Notes: generated by a model not told the origin, from the sequence alone. A stretch of 64,000 nt of DNA from DATCJA01 sp963734635 (GCA_963734635.1 CAVTIA010000010.1:186001-250000), one strand, 5' to 3'. Counted from the stretch's first letter, positions 8,389 to 16,673 are shown. Program-made: numbers and translations.

Positions 8389-8436
8389 GGCCGCGCTTTC
8401 AGGGCACCGGTGCGCGCTGGGACCGCTACATTCGCG

Positions 8437-8458
8437 GTGGCTTCATAGTGGCTTCATA
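8437..8458 (+). repeat. Tandem 11-mer in the cold-shock leader
   Basis: Two perfect head-to-tail copies of GTGGCTTCATA lie in the untranslated leader of the gene at 8528. The role is unknown. Confidence 0.6.
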
Positions 8459-8527
8459 CTTCGCTCACCAGCGGTTCATGGAGCGCCTGGGATTTGCCCC
8501 AGGATACGCGCATCGGAGGACACGGCC

Positions 8528-8734
8528 ATGCCACAGGGAACTATCGCACGCCTCCTCATCGACAAAGGTTTCGGCTTCATTCGCGATGAAGGCGGCATCG
8601 AGCATTTCTTCCATCGCAGTGCCGTACGGGGCGCGGTCTTCGAGCTGCTGCGAGAAGGGCAGCGTGTGGAATTTCAGTCGGAAGATTCCACCAAGGGACC
8701 GCGCGCGGGTGACGTACGCTTGATCGAAAGCTGA
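8528..8734 (+). CDS. Cold-shock-domain protein
   Basis: A 68-residue single cold-shock domain. The RNP1-like motif is KGFGFIRDE and the RNP2-like motif is EHFFHRS, both in their usual positions; the domain fills the whole protein. Such proteins bind single-stranded RNA or DNA and act as RNA chaperones. GGAGGACA precedes the ATG, and the promoter and long leader suggest post-transcriptional control. It has a near twin of the same length at 8876-9082 on the opposite strand, so the pair is convergent. Confidence 0.9.
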   Translation: MPQGTIARLLIDKGFGFIRDEGGIEHFFHRSAVRGAVFELLREGQRVEFQSEDSTKGPRAGDVRLIES

Positions 8735-8743
8735 CACGCCACA

Positions 8744-8766
8744 CCCGGCCCCTGGACGGGGCCGGG
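8744..8766. terminator. Hairpin between convergent cold-shock genes
   Basis: A perfect 9-bp stem (CCCGGCCCC / GGGGCCGGG) with a TGGAC loop lies 9 nt after the first cold-shock stop. It could serve both convergent transcripts; no T-run on either strand. Confidence 0.5.
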
Positions 8767-8875
8767 AGACCCGCCTTCAATTTCACCGGTACAGTCCGAG
8801 CCGATCGCGTGCATAGCAGAACCACGCGCGACGGTTCCGCCAGCGCCCGCCGTGTTGACGAACCGCGACAGACGA

Positions 8876-9082
8876 TTACGCAGCGTCCGATCGGATATTG
8901 CCTGCCCGGGGTCCCTTCGCCGAAGGCTCCTCGTCGAAGGCAACCCGCTGTCCTTCGTTGAGCTCCTCAAAGGTTCCGGTTTTCACTGAGCTGCGGTGGA
9001 AGAACCACTCCTGGCCACCGTCGTCACGAATGAATCCAAAACCGCGATCCCGCACCAGCCGTTTAATCGTGCCGTTCGCCAC
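8876..9082 (-). CDS. Cold-shock-domain protein, second copy
   Basis: A 68-residue cold-shock domain beginning with a GTG (VANGTIKRLV), nine nt after a GGAGG. RNP1-like RGFGFIRDD and RNP2-like EWFFHRS are present. It shares with its neighbour at 8528 the blocks GTI-RL, GFGFIRD, FFHRS, EGQRV-F and KGPRAG, so the two are paralogues, probably from a local inverted duplication followed by divergence at the other positions. A longer in-frame extension to 9190 exists, but it lacks family similarity and the SD sits at 9082. Confidence 0.88.
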   Translation of the reverse strand: MANGTIKRLVRDRGFGFIRDDGGQEWFFHRSSVKTGTFEELNEGQRVAFDEEPSAKGPRAGNIRSDAA

Positions 9083-9199
9083 GTCGACTAACCTCCGCGG
9101 GTCGTACCCTGCCGACCCTAATCCGAGCAGTTCCAAGTTCTGTTCCAAACTGCCGCTACGGATGGGCTGGGTCGATCGAAACGTGTGCAAACGAACCGC

Positions 9200-9934
9200 T
9201 CATGCGCCATCGCGTGCAAACCAGCGCTTCCAGCGCGATGCCTGCACCAGTTCACCACTCGCGGGACGCAGTTCAAGCACGTGTTTGCATACGGATGCGG
9301 CAAACGCTGTGTCCGCCGTTAGTACGAGCACGGCCAGCCCACGCTGCGCCGCGACCGCCGCCAGATCACCGCTGAAGCGCCAAAGCTCACCAGGTGGGAC
9401 GGCAGCATTGGGATGCTCCGCGAGGAGAACCGAGGGATCGAGCGCCAGCGCCTTGCCGAGACGCACACGCATGCGCAGGCCGGCACCGGCTCCTCGCATC
9501 GGCTGCGTCCGTTCCGTCGCTCCGATGCCAACTTCGTCGGCGATTTTTCCCACGCGGCGGCGCAATTCCGGCAGCATATCGTCGACCTCGAGCGACAACG
9601 GCAAGGCGAGGTTCTGCTCCACCGTCAGCTCGTCGAGGAGAGCGACGCGCTCGCTGAGGATGCCGAATCGATCGAGCAGGCGAACCCATGCGTCGAAGTC
9701 GGTTACGTAGTTGGTGCGAGAGCCGAATACTTCAACCTCACCCGCGTCCGGCAAGGTTGCAGCCGTAATCAGGTTCACCAGTACTTCAGCCGCAGCCCGA
9801 TCGAATCCGAGAAGCGCCACTGTCTGGCCCGGTCGCAGCGCGAAGTGATCGATGCGCAGCGGGCGCAGAGCCCCATACGCTTTGCTGACCCCTCTGAGCT
9901 CAATCGCGGACCCGGCCGAATTCATATGGTTCAT
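9200..9934 (-). CDS. ABC-type ATPase-like protein with degenerate nucleotide site
   Basis: A 244-residue protein with the layout of an ABC transporter ATP-binding subunit of the MlaF/LolD kind: IELRGVSKAYGALRPL at the start, a Q-loop-like region, and a Walker B-like PSVLLAEHP. The core motifs are degraded: the expected Walker A GxxGxGK(S/T) is replaced by LLGFDRAAAEVL, with no Lys and no Ser/Thr; the LSGGQ signature is replaced by GAGAGLRMRV; and Walker B ends AEH instead of DEP. It should therefore not hydrolyse ATP normally. The frame is open and well kept, so it is probably a folded paralogue with a new role and not simple decay. No permease gene is adjacent. Confidence 0.7.
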   Translation of the reverse strand: MNHMNSAGSAIELRGVSKAYGALRPLRIDHFALRPGQTVALLGFDRAAAEVLVNLITAATLPDAGEVEVFGSRTNYVTDFDAWVRLLDRFGILSERVALLDELTVEQNLALPLSLEVDDMLPELRRRVGKIADEVGIGATERTQPMRGAGAGLRMRVRLGKALALDPSVLLAEHPNAAVPPGELWRFSGDLAAVAAQRGLAVLVLTADTAFAASVCKHVLELRPASGELVQASRWKRWFARDGA

Positions 9935-10018
9935 CGAGGCGACGCTCCACGCTGGACAGAACCGCGCGCGGTGTCAGGCGGGAGGGTGATGACCGGAGTC
10001 AGGTCGAAAGGTCGAAGA

Positions 10019-10996
10019 CTACCGTGCCGCCCGTGCGGCGGATGAGTTGGAACGGCCCGTTCGCCGACGATGGCCCTGTCGCTTCACCAGGGCACGATAC
10101 TCCCGTATCAGCAATTCCAGGTGCTGCCGTTCCTCGTCGGCAAATTCCAGAAACACCTGCTTGCCTTCAGAGTCCTCGAAACGCTCTCCATACTTCTTGA
10201 AGAAGCGGTGCGAGCCACGCTCGCAACGGATGCCAATCAGGAGCGCCTGCTGATCGTTCACGCCGCGCGACAGTCGATCGGCGCCCTCGGCAAACAGTCC
10301 GTTCGCGGCCCCTTTGAAAAACAGAAACGTCGGTCTCGATTCGAGCTGAGGGTCACGCTGAAGCAGTTCGCCGTATCGCGTCTCGAGCTTGCTGAGGTGT
10401 TCCTTCTCTTCCTTGGCGAGATCTTCGAATACCTTCCGCCCGCGAGCGTCGCGGGTCAGTCGCGCGGCACGGCTGTAGAACTCGAGACCGCTCCGCTCGG
10501 TAGCAATTGCAATGCGCAGCGCGTCGCGCGCAAACAGCAGATCCTTGTGGCCGTCCGACATGCTCGACTGCCGCCCCGTTCGGCACTCTTCGCAGGTGCC
10601 ATAGATTTGGACGACGCTCTGCGAGGCGGAGAAACTGCGCGCGGCAGCCACATCCTCGATCAGCCCTTCGATGTCGGAACTGAGAAACTCGAACGATCGA
10701 TGACAGGTCTTGCAGATCAGGTGAAAGTGACGCGGCTGGCGGTACGAATGCTCGAACCTGAAGCGACCTTCGCCGAAGTCGACCTTACGTGCAATGCCGG
10801 CGTCCATCATCCACTGCAGCGTTCGGTAGACGGTGGCGCGGCTGATCCGCTGATCTTCGCGACGGATCAGATCGACCAGGTCGTCAGCGCTGAGATGCCC
10901 CTCCTGACGCAGGAAGACATTGACAATCTGTTCTCGTTTGCTGGACCGTTTGCCCCCGGCGGGTTTGAGGCGTGTGAGATCTTGAAGGGTGGTCAC
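10019..10996 (-). CDS. Fur-family repressor fused to a ferritin-like domain
   Basis: About 325 residues in two parts. Residues 1-145 are a Fur/PerR-type regulator: a winged helix with RISRATVYRTLQWMMDAGI, a metal/dimer region with FHLICKTCHRSFEF and a second Cys pair in YGTCEEC (four Cys for structural zinc). Residues about 155-315 are a ferritin-like/rubrerythrin four-helix bundle with iron-ligand patterns ATERSGLEFY, KEEKEHLSKLE, RCERGSHRF and DEERQHLELL. The tail is Arg-rich. It probably senses metal or peroxide through the fused diiron bundle (inference). GTG at 10996 is used; a TTG at 11014 lies inside the adjacent repeat array and is less likely. erpA lies upstream on the same strand. 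Confidence 0.85.
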   Translation of the reverse strand: MTTLQDLTRLKPAGGKRSSKREQIVNVFLRQEGHLSADDLVDLIRREDQRISRATVYRTLQWMMDAGIARKVDFGEGRFRFEHSYRQPRHFHLICKTCHRSFEFLSSDIEGLIEDVAAARSFSASQSVVQIYGTCEECRTGRQSSMSDGHKDLLFARDALRIAIATERSGLEFYSRAARLTRDARGRKVFEDLAKEEKEHLSKLETRYGELLQRDPQLESRPTFLFFKGAANGLFAEGADRLSRGVNDQQALLIGIRCERGSHRFFKKYGERFEDSEGKQVFLEFADEERQHLELLIREYRALVKRQGHRRRTGRSNSSAARAAR

Positions 10997-11000
10997 AGTC

Positions 11001-11087
11001 AAGTTCGAAGTCAAAAGTGAAAAGTCAAAAGTGAAGGCGAAAGTACTTTGAACTTACTTTCGACTTTCACGTTCAACTTTTCACTTG
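11001..11087. repeat. Period-7 array forming an inverted repeat (AAGTCAA type)
   Basis: Tandem 7-mers AAGTCAA/AAGTGAA alternate from about 11009, then the complementary run (TTTCGAC, TTTCACG, TTCAACT, TTTCACT) follows after a short loop. The two sides form a long imperfect palindrome between erpA and the fur fusion gene, both on the minus strand. Confidence 0.75.
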
Positions 11088-11091
11088 CCGG

Positions 11092-11415
11092 TTATACGTT
11101 GAAAGACTGGCCGCAGCCGCAAGTGGAAACCGCGTTCGGATTCCTGATCGTGAACCCGCCGCCGGTGACCGTCTCGACGAAATCAACTTCGGCGCCCTTC
11201 AGATAGCTGATGCTCACCGGATCGACATAGAGCTTCACGCCGTTTGATTCGAAGACCTGATCGGCGTCGCCGCCGTTTTCCTCGATCATCAGGCCGTACT
11301 GAAATCCCGAGCAGCCCCCGCCCTGTACGAACACGCGCAGGCCGCTGCCCGCCTTCCCTTCCTCGGAAAGCAGTTCGCTGATCTTGGATGCCGCCGTTGA
11401 GGACACGTTGATCAT
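11092..11415 (-). CDS. erpA: A-type iron-sulfur carrier / insertion protein
   Basis: A 107-residue HesB/IscA-family protein that passes Fe-S clusters to apoproteins. The three conserved cysteines are present: GGGCSGFQY near residue 35 and STCGCGQSF at the C-terminus (C-G-C). The extra spacing of the FESNGVKLYVDP segment fits ErpA/IscA proteins. The ATG at 11415 has an AGGAG upstream and a consensus promoter 35-62 nt before it. A likely client is the Fe-S fumarase encoded next on the same strand. The choice between ErpA and IscA is by family resemblance only. Confidence 0.88.
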   Translation of the reverse strand: MINVSSTAASKISELLSEEGKAGSGLRVFVQGGGCSGFQYGLMIEENGGDADQVFESNGVKLYVDPVSISYLKGAEVDFVETVTGGGFTIRNPNAVSTCGCGQSFNV

Positions 11416-11448
11416 CGTCTGAATACTCCTAGGAAACCCTGCGCTTTG

Positions 11449-11477
11449 ATTATAAGCTCCGCCGTCACTCTCAGCAA
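11449..11477 (-). promoter_or_regulatory. Promoter of erpA
   Basis: On the minus strand TTGCTG (11477-11472), a 17-nt spacer and a perfect TATAAT (11454-11449). The leader would be about 28 nt and carries the AGGAG Shine-Dalgarno of erpA. Confidence 0.7.
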
Positions 11478-11531
11478 GCGCAACAGAGGCCCCTAACCCG
11501 TTGTACAACTAAGGTTTATAAGAATTTCGCT

Positions 11532-13058
11532 CTACGTCGCGACCGCCGCGAGCCCTGCAAGCTCTTTGGCCGATTCCTGCTCGACGTCCTTATGGAGGCT
11601 GTTGCCGCGCGCATCCATGGTGACAATGGCCGGGAAGTCGGTCACGTGCAGGTGCCACATCGCCTCAGGTGTCCCGAACTCCATGAGCGAGACGCCCTCC
11701 ACACGATCGATCGCACGGGCATAAAACTGAGCTGCTCCGCCGATGGCGTTCAGGTACACGGCGCCCGCTTCCTGCAGCGCGCCGAGTGTCCTTGCCCCCA
11801 TCCCGCCCTTGCCGATTACCGCGCGCACGCCGCAGCGTCGGATGATATCCGCCTGATAGGGCTCCTCACGGATACTCGTGGTCGGACCAGCCGCGGTGAC
11901 TATCCATCGATCATCTCTTTTTGCGACCACAGGACCGCAGTGATAAAGCACTGACCCATTGAGATCGACAGGCGGGGCGTGTTTCATGAGATGCGCATGC
12001 ACCGCGTCACGCCCCGTATAAACACGTCCCGACACAAGAACAACATCCCCCACGGTGAGCGCGCGCATTTGCTCCTCCGTGAGAGGCGTTCTCAGCGTGA
12101 TTTCGCGCCCCGTACGCTGGAAGCCGGCCTGGTCGGCCAGTGCCGCCATGGGCGTGGAGGGATCGCGATAGAGCCACTCCTTGAGTTCACCGGTACGGCC
12201 GTCCAGCACGACCCCGAGGCGGCGGAACGCCCAGCAGTCGTAGGCGACTGACACGAAGAAGCTGGCCGGGAGCCTGTTGAGTACACCTACCTTGCAGCCG
12301 ATCAGAGACGTTCGCCCACCAAAGCCCATCGTTCCGATGCCAAGCCTGTTCACTTCACCCATGATCGACGCTTCCAGCAGCGCCAGTCTCGGGTCGCCGT
12401 TGAGGTCGTCGAGCGTGCGAAAGAGCTGCTCCTTTGCGTGGACGTAGCCTGATGTGCGATCGCCGCCAACACAGACACCAACCGCTCCGGGTGCGCATCC
12501 CTTTCCCTGCGCCTGCCACACGGCGTGAAGGATGCACTTGCGGACACCTTCGAGGGTGCGATCGGCCCGACCGAGCCCCGGAAGCTCCGCGGGCAGGGAG
12601 TATTGCGCGTTCATGTTCTCGCAGCCCCCGCCCTTCAATATCAATTTGACCTCGACGTCTTCTTTCTCCCACTGCTCGAAATGAATGATCGGCGTGCCCG
12701 GCCCGAGGTTCGTGCCTGAGTTCTCTCCCGTGATCGAATCCACGGAGTTCGGGCGCAGCTTGCCACGGCGTGTGGCCTCGGCGACCGCTTCGCGGATCTG
12801 TTGTCTCATGAGAATCTGATTCGCGCCGATCGGGGCCTTCACCTCGAAGGTCGGCATGCCTGTGTCTTGACAGATCGCGCCTTCGCAATCGGCGGCAAGG
12901 TCGATGTTCTGCCCGATGATCGAGAGCGCCTGCGCCGACTGGGTCCCGGCGGTCTCCGTTGTCATCGCGGCTTTCATCGCGGTGCGGACGTCTGGCGGAA
13001 GGTCGGTCGAGGTCCGGACGATGAGCGTCAGGACGCTCTCGAAAAACGCTGATGCCAT
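11532..13058 (-). CDS. Class I fumarate hydratase ([4Fe-4S])
   Basis: A 508-residue fusion of the alpha and beta parts of the iron-sulfur fumarase/tartrate dehydratase family, which interconverts fumarate and malate. The three cluster cysteines are in CQDTGMPTFEV, GGGCENMNAQ and GVCVGGDRTSG. The C-terminal beta part contains the AGPTTSIREEPYQADII and GKGGMG segments. The start MASAFFE at 13058 is chosen because a TATACT -10 lies exactly 6 nt before it, suggesting a leaderless message; a longer start at 13106 would overlap the divergent gene. It is divergent from aspartate ammonia-lyase, whose product is fumarate, so the two enzymes are metabolically linked. Confidence 0.9.
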   Translation of the reverse strand: MASAFFESVLTLIVRTSTDLPPDVRTAMKAAMTTETAGTQSAQALSIIGQNIDLAADCEGAICQDTGMPTFEVKAPIGANQILMRQQIREAVAEATRRGKLRPNSVDSITGENSGTNLGPGTPIIHFEQWEKEDVEVKLILKGGGCENMNAQYSLPAELPGLGRADRTLEGVRKCILHAVWQAQGKGCAPGAVGVCVGGDRTSGYVHAKEQLFRTLDDLNGDPRLALLEASIMGEVNRLGIGTMGFGGRTSLIGCKVGVLNRLPASFFVSVAYDCWAFRRLGVVLDGRTGELKEWLYRDPSTPMAALADQAGFQRTGREITLRTPLTEEQMRALTVGDVVLVSGRVYTGRDAVHAHLMKHAPPVDLNGSVLYHCGPVVAKRDDRWIVTAAGPTTSIREEPYQADIIRRCGVRAVIGKGGMGARTLGALQEAGAVYLNAIGGAAQFYARAIDRVEGVSLMEFGTPEAMWHLHVTDFPAIVTMDARGNSLHKDVEQESAKELAGLAAVAT

Positions 13059-13064
13059 CCGAGC

Positions 13065-13072
13065 AGTATAAT
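13065..13072. promoter_or_regulatory. Overlapping divergent -10 boxes, fumarase / aspartate ammonia-lyase
   Basis: The 8-nt AGTATAAT gives TATAAT on the plus strand (13067-13072), 32 nt before the lyase ATG, and TATACT on the minus strand (13070-13065), 6 nt before the fumarase ATG. The 46-nt gap leaves room only for a shared, symmetric promoter. Confidence 0.6.
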
Positions 13073-13104
13073 TTACAGAGCGAGCGTGAGCCTCCGCGAC
13101 TACC

Positions 13105-14511
13105 ATGCAATTCAGAACGGAGCGCGATCCTCTCGGTGAGTTTTCCGTTCCCGCCGACGCGTACTACGGCATTCAGACCGCTCGCGCCGTAGCCAACTTT
13201 CCAATCAGCGGACTTCGCGCCCCTACCGATCTGGTGGTCGCGGCGGTGCTGATCAAGAAGGCCGCGACACAGGCAAACGCCGCGCTCGGCCGACTCGATG
13301 CGGCTATCGCCGACGCCATCGTGCGCGCCGCTGACGAGGTGCTCGGAGGCGCGCTTCGCGACCAATTCGTGGTTGATGTGTATCAGGCTGGCGCCGGCAC
13401 ATCGTTCAACATGAACGTGAACGAAGTGCTGGCTAATCGGGCTGCCGAAATTCTGGGTGGTGATCGAGGCGACTACCAACAGGTGCACCCGAACGATCAC
13501 GTCAACATGAGCCAGTCCACTAACGACGTGTTTCCGACGGCAACCCGCCTCGCGCTGCTGATGATCAACGGCGCGCTGGTGGCATCAGCGCGCGACCTCG
13601 CAGCTGCGTTCGCGAAAAAGGCAAACGATTTTGACGCTGTCCTCAAGGTCGGACGGACGCACCTGCAGGATGCGGTGCCGATGACCGTCGGTCAGGAATT
13701 CGGGGGATACGCGGACTGCGTCGCCCGTGGCGCCGACGAAGTCGAACATGCCGCAAAGGGGCTGCTCGAGCTCAACCTCGGAGCAACAGCGGTCGGTACC
13801 GGACTCAACGCAGGTGAAGAGTACGCTTCGATCGCGATTCGCAATTTGAGCCGTTACACCGGACTGCCGCTCAAGCCAGCGGCCAACCGGTTTCGAGTGA
13901 CCCAGAGCATGGGCGACGTCGTGAGCTATTCCGGCGCAATGCGACGACTCTCTGTGGAACTGGGAAAGGTTGCCAGCGACCTGCGCCTGCTCAGCATGGG
14001 GCCTCGAGCCGGCATCAGCGAGATTACCTTGCCCGCCGTTCAGCCCGGCTCCTCAATCATGCCGGGCAAGGTCAATCCGTCCGTCCCGGAGATGGTGAAT
14101 CAGGTCTGCTACCAGGTGATGGGCTGCGATCTCACGGTTGCAGCCGCGGGCGAGGCCGGACAGCTCGAGCTCAATGTGATGATGCCGGTTATCGCCTGGA
14201 ATACCATTCATGTATCCACGATTCTCAGGGAATCGATGAACGTGCTGCGGATGCGGTGTGTCGAAGGAATCGAGGCGGACGCCGCGCGTTGCCATGAACT
14301 GCTCGACCGCAGCACGGCGATGGCCACCGCGCTGAGCCCGTATCTCGGGTATGCCAAGACGGCGGAAATCGCGAAGGAAGCAGTGCGGACGGGACGCTCG
14401 ATTCGTGAGATCGTGCTGGAAAAAGGGCTGATGGACGAGCGACAGCTCACACGCATTTTGTCGGCAGAAACCATGACCCGTCCTGGAGTCGTCGGAGAGG
14501 GAAAGCCGTGA
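13105..14511 (+). CDS. aspA: Aspartate ammonia-lyase
   Basis: A 468-residue member of the aspartase/fumarase superfamily; aspartase releases ammonia from aspartate to give fumarate. The catalytic-loop signature GSSIMPGKVNP is near residue 318. QAGAGTSFNMNVNEVLANRA and HPNDHVNMSQSTNDVFPTA are the substrate-binding blocks. The length and the YYGIQTARAV start fit aspartase better than fumarase C, and a class I fumarase is encoded next door, which also favours AspA. Its stop overlaps by 4 nt the GTG start of the methyltransferase gene. Confidence 0.85.
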   Translation: MQFRTERDPLGEFSVPADAYYGIQTARAVANFPISGLRAPTDLVVAAVLIKKAATQANAALGRLDAAIADAIVRAADEVLGGALRDQFVVDVYQAGAGTSFNMNVNEVLANRAAEILGGDRGDYQQVHPNDHVNMSQSTNDVFPTATRLALLMINGALVASARDLAAAFAKKANDFDAVLKVGRTHLQDAVPMTVGQEFGGYADCVARGADEVEHAAKGLLELNLGATAVGTGLNAGEEYASIAIRNLSRYTGLPLKPAANRFRVTQSMGDVVSYSGAMRRLSVELGKVASDLRLLSMGPRAGISEITLPAVQPGSSIMPGKVNPSVPEMVNQVCYQVMGCDLTVAAAGEAGQLELNVMMPVIAWNTIHVSTILRESMNVLRMRCVEGIEADAARCHELLDRSTAMATALSPYLGYAKTAEIAKEAVRTGRSIREIVLEKGLMDERQLTRILSAETMTRPGVVGEGKP

Positions 14512-15173
14512 GAACGAGGCACCTGTTCGTCGCCGCGGTGCTGGCTGCGTCCCCCGGTATCAATGTCGACGCTCAGGAGCCTCCTGCGGCCGGCCGTCAC
14601 GGCAGCCTGTTTCCTCCGAAGGATCTCGGGCTGCTCGAAGGACCCGACCGCGACGCGTGGCAGAAACCGGACGAGATCATGGACGCGCTGGGTATCGCGG
14701 ATGGCGCGATGGTCGCTGACATCGGCCCCGGCGCCGGCTGGTTCACGATTCGGCTTGCCCGTCGTGTCGGTCCCAACGGCCGGGTGTTCGCGACGGACGT
14801 ACAGCCGCAGATGCTCGAGGCCGTTCGTCGCCGGGTTGCCCGAGAAGGACTGCTCAACGTAGAAACGCGACGCGGGTCTGACAGCGACCCGAACCTGCCG
14901 TTGCGATCGCTGGACGCTGTGCTGATTGTCGACACGTACCCGGAGGTCGAAGACCGCGTGACGTTTCTTCGCAATACGGCGGCGGCTCTCAAGCCTGGGG
15001 GGCGCATAGGCATCGTGAACTACAAGCCCGGCCGCGGCGGGCCGGGACCGTCGCCGGACGAAGGTGTGCGTGTCGAAAGCGCCGCGGTCGAACGAGACGC
15101 ACAGGCAGCCGGACTTCGCGTCGTCGCGAACCAGACGCTTCGATATCAGTACCTGCTCGTCCTCGGACGTTGA
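14508..15173 (+). CDS. SAM-dependent methyltransferase with signal peptide
   Basis: A 221-residue class I methyltransferase. Residues 1-22 form a signal peptide ending with VDAQ. The SAM-binding motif I is VADIGPGAGWFTIRLA; motif II is around VFATDVQPQML; and SLDAVLIVDTYPEV and LKPGGRIGIVNYKPG complete the fold. The odd point is the export signal, because SAM is cytoplasmic; related exported methyltransferases are common in environmental genomes, with no proven function. GTG start, overlapping the aspA stop (GTGA). Confidence 0.8.
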   Translation: MRTRHLFVAAVLAASPGINVDAQEPPAAGRHGSLFPPKDLGLLEGPDRDAWQKPDEIMDALGIADGAMVADIGPGAGWFTIRLARRVGPNGRVFATDVQPQMLEAVRRRVAREGLLNVETRRGSDSDPNLPLRSLDAVLIVDTYPEVEDRVTFLRNTAAALKPGGRIGIVNYKPGRGGPGPSPDEGVRVESAAVERDAQAAGLRVVANQTLRYQYLLVLGR

Positions 15174-15210
15174 GCCTTATTGGGCTCTGACCCTTGCGAT
15201 ACAATCCGCG

Positions 15211-15843
15211 ATGATGAATTCGACGGGATCGACCGCCACTTTTATCGACACGCTGGCCTCACGCGCGGACGCGCATCCGTGGGCCACCAAACTGGCAGCA
15301 ATGGTTTTCGTCGCGGGCTTGACCGCCGCCGCCGCTCAAGTGAGCGTTCCGCTGCCGTTCACGGCTGTCCCATTTACGTTGCAGCCCATGATGGTCCTGG
15401 TCGCCGGACTGGTGCTGGGATCGAAGCTCGCGCTTGGAAGCCAGCTGCTGTATCTGTTCGCAGGCGTCATCGGTCTGCCCGTGTTCGCGCCTTCGCCGCT
15501 CCTTCCGCCGGGGGCGATGCGGCTCATCGGCCCGACGGGCGGGTATCTCATGGCATACCCGATTGCCGCGTGGGTTGTTGGCCGCCTCGCGGAGCGAGGA
15601 CTCGATCGCCGGTACGTCACGTCGTTTCTCGCGATGCTCGCGGGACTCGTGGTTGTTTATGGATTCGGAGCGCTGTGGCTGGCGTTCTTCGCCCAAAGCC
15701 TCGTCCAGACTCCTCCCCTGGGCCTCCACGCCGCTCTCATTGCCGGTGTATATCCGTTCGTCATGGCGGATCTGTTGAAGATCGCCGCAGCGGCCGGCAT
15801 CTCTCCGATGCTCTGGCGCCTGGTCAGGTCGGATACGCGATAG
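15211..15843 (+). CDS. bioY: Biotin transporter substrate-binding component
   Basis: A 210-residue membrane protein of the BioY family, the S component of ECF-type biotin importers. Six hydrophobic segments are visible, and the family block VPLPFTAVPFTLQPMMVLVAGLVLG lies at about 48-72; GAMRLIGPTGGYLMAYPIAAW near residue 105 is the second signature. No EcfT/EcfA genes are near, so it may work alone or with a distant energising module. The ATG at 15211 is 5 nt after TACAAT, so the message is probably leaderless. Confidence 0.9.
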   Translation: MMNSTGSTATFIDTLASRADAHPWATKLAAMVFVAGLTAAAAQVSVPLPFTAVPFTLQPMMVLVAGLVLGSKLALGSQLLYLFAGVIGLPVFAPSPLLPPGAMRLIGPTGGYLMAYPIAAWVVGRLAERGLDRRYVTSFLAMLAGLVVVYGFGALWLAFFAQSLVQTPPLGLHAALIAGVYPFVMADLLKIAAAAGISPMLWRLVRSDTR

Positions 15844-15890
15844 CCTCGTAGCGGTGCTTCCGCGCCGCGATTTCAGCGTGCCGCGACAGT

Positions 15891-16673
15891 ATGCGTAGCG
15901 CCCTTACCATCGCAGGCAGTGACCCCAGTGGCGGCGCAGGGGTCCAGGCCGATCTCAAGACGTTCGCGGCACACCGCGTCTACGGACTGAGCGTCATCAC
16001 CGCCGTCACCGCGCAGAGCACAGTCGGCGTAACGGGTTTCGAGGCGGTTTCCTCCGACCTCGTCACCGCGCAGATCGAAACCATCGTCTCGGACATCCGG
16101 CCCGACGCGGCCAAAACCGGCATGCTCGCCACGGCTGCGATTGTCGAAGCCGTCGCGGCCGCCGTCGCGGATCTCGACATCCCTTTGCTGGTCGTGGATC
16201 CCGTCATGATCGCGAAGAGCGGCGACGCACTGATTGACGACGAAGCGCTTGCAGCGATGAAGACGGAGCTGCTGCCGCGTGCGTTCGTCGTGACGCCCAA
16301 CATACCTGAGGCAGAAAGGCTGTCCGGCCTCACCATCCGCACCGATGCCGACCGCCGCGAGGCGGCAAAGCGGATCGGAGCTCACGGTCCGACCGCAGTG
16401 ATCATCAAGGGCGGTCATCTTGTTTCCACCGACATTGTCGATCTCCTGTACGACGGGCACCGGTTCCTGGAATTTCGCAATGAGCGGGTGGCAGGACGGA
16501 GCACGCACGGCACGGGCTGCACGTTCGCTGCTGCACTCACCGCCCGGCTGGCGCTCGGCAATTCGCTAGAAGAAGCGGTGCCGCATGCCCAGCAGTACGT
16601 TGCCGGAGCTATCCGCCACGCACCGAATCTGGGACGCGGCCAGGGGCCCATGAATCATTTCTGGAATTACTAG
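15891..16673 (+). CDS. thiD: Hydroxymethylpyrimidine/phosphomethylpyrimidine kinase
   Basis: A 260-residue ribokinase-fold enzyme that phosphorylates HMP and HMP-phosphate in thiamine synthesis. AGSDPSGGAGVQADLKTF is the substrate site at the N-terminus; VVDPVMIAKSGDALI is near residue 101; VVTPNIPEAERL follows; and the ATP/anion-hole motif STHGTGCTFAAALTA is near residue 204. The length is typical. No other thiamine gene is adjacent, so it may serve in salvage. Its start lies 47 nt after bioY. Confidence 0.93.
   Translation: MRSALTIAGSDPSGGAGVQADLKTFAAHRVYGLSVITAVTAQSTVGVTGFEAVSSDLVTAQIETIVSDIRPDAAKTGMLATAAIVEAVAAAVADLDIPLLVVDPVMIAKSGDALIDDEALAAMKTELLPRAFVVTPNIPEAERLSGLTIRTDADRREAAKRIGAHGPTAVIIKGGHLVSTDIVDLLYDGHRFLEFRNERVAGRSTHGTGCTFAAALTARLALGNSLEEAVPHAQQYVAGAIRHAPNLGRGQGPMNHFWNY

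Noticed and set aside
10070..11020. 316-codon open frame on the plus strand
   Set aside because: Antisense to the Fur-ferritin gene, which has clear domains; no Shine-Dalgarno or motifs.
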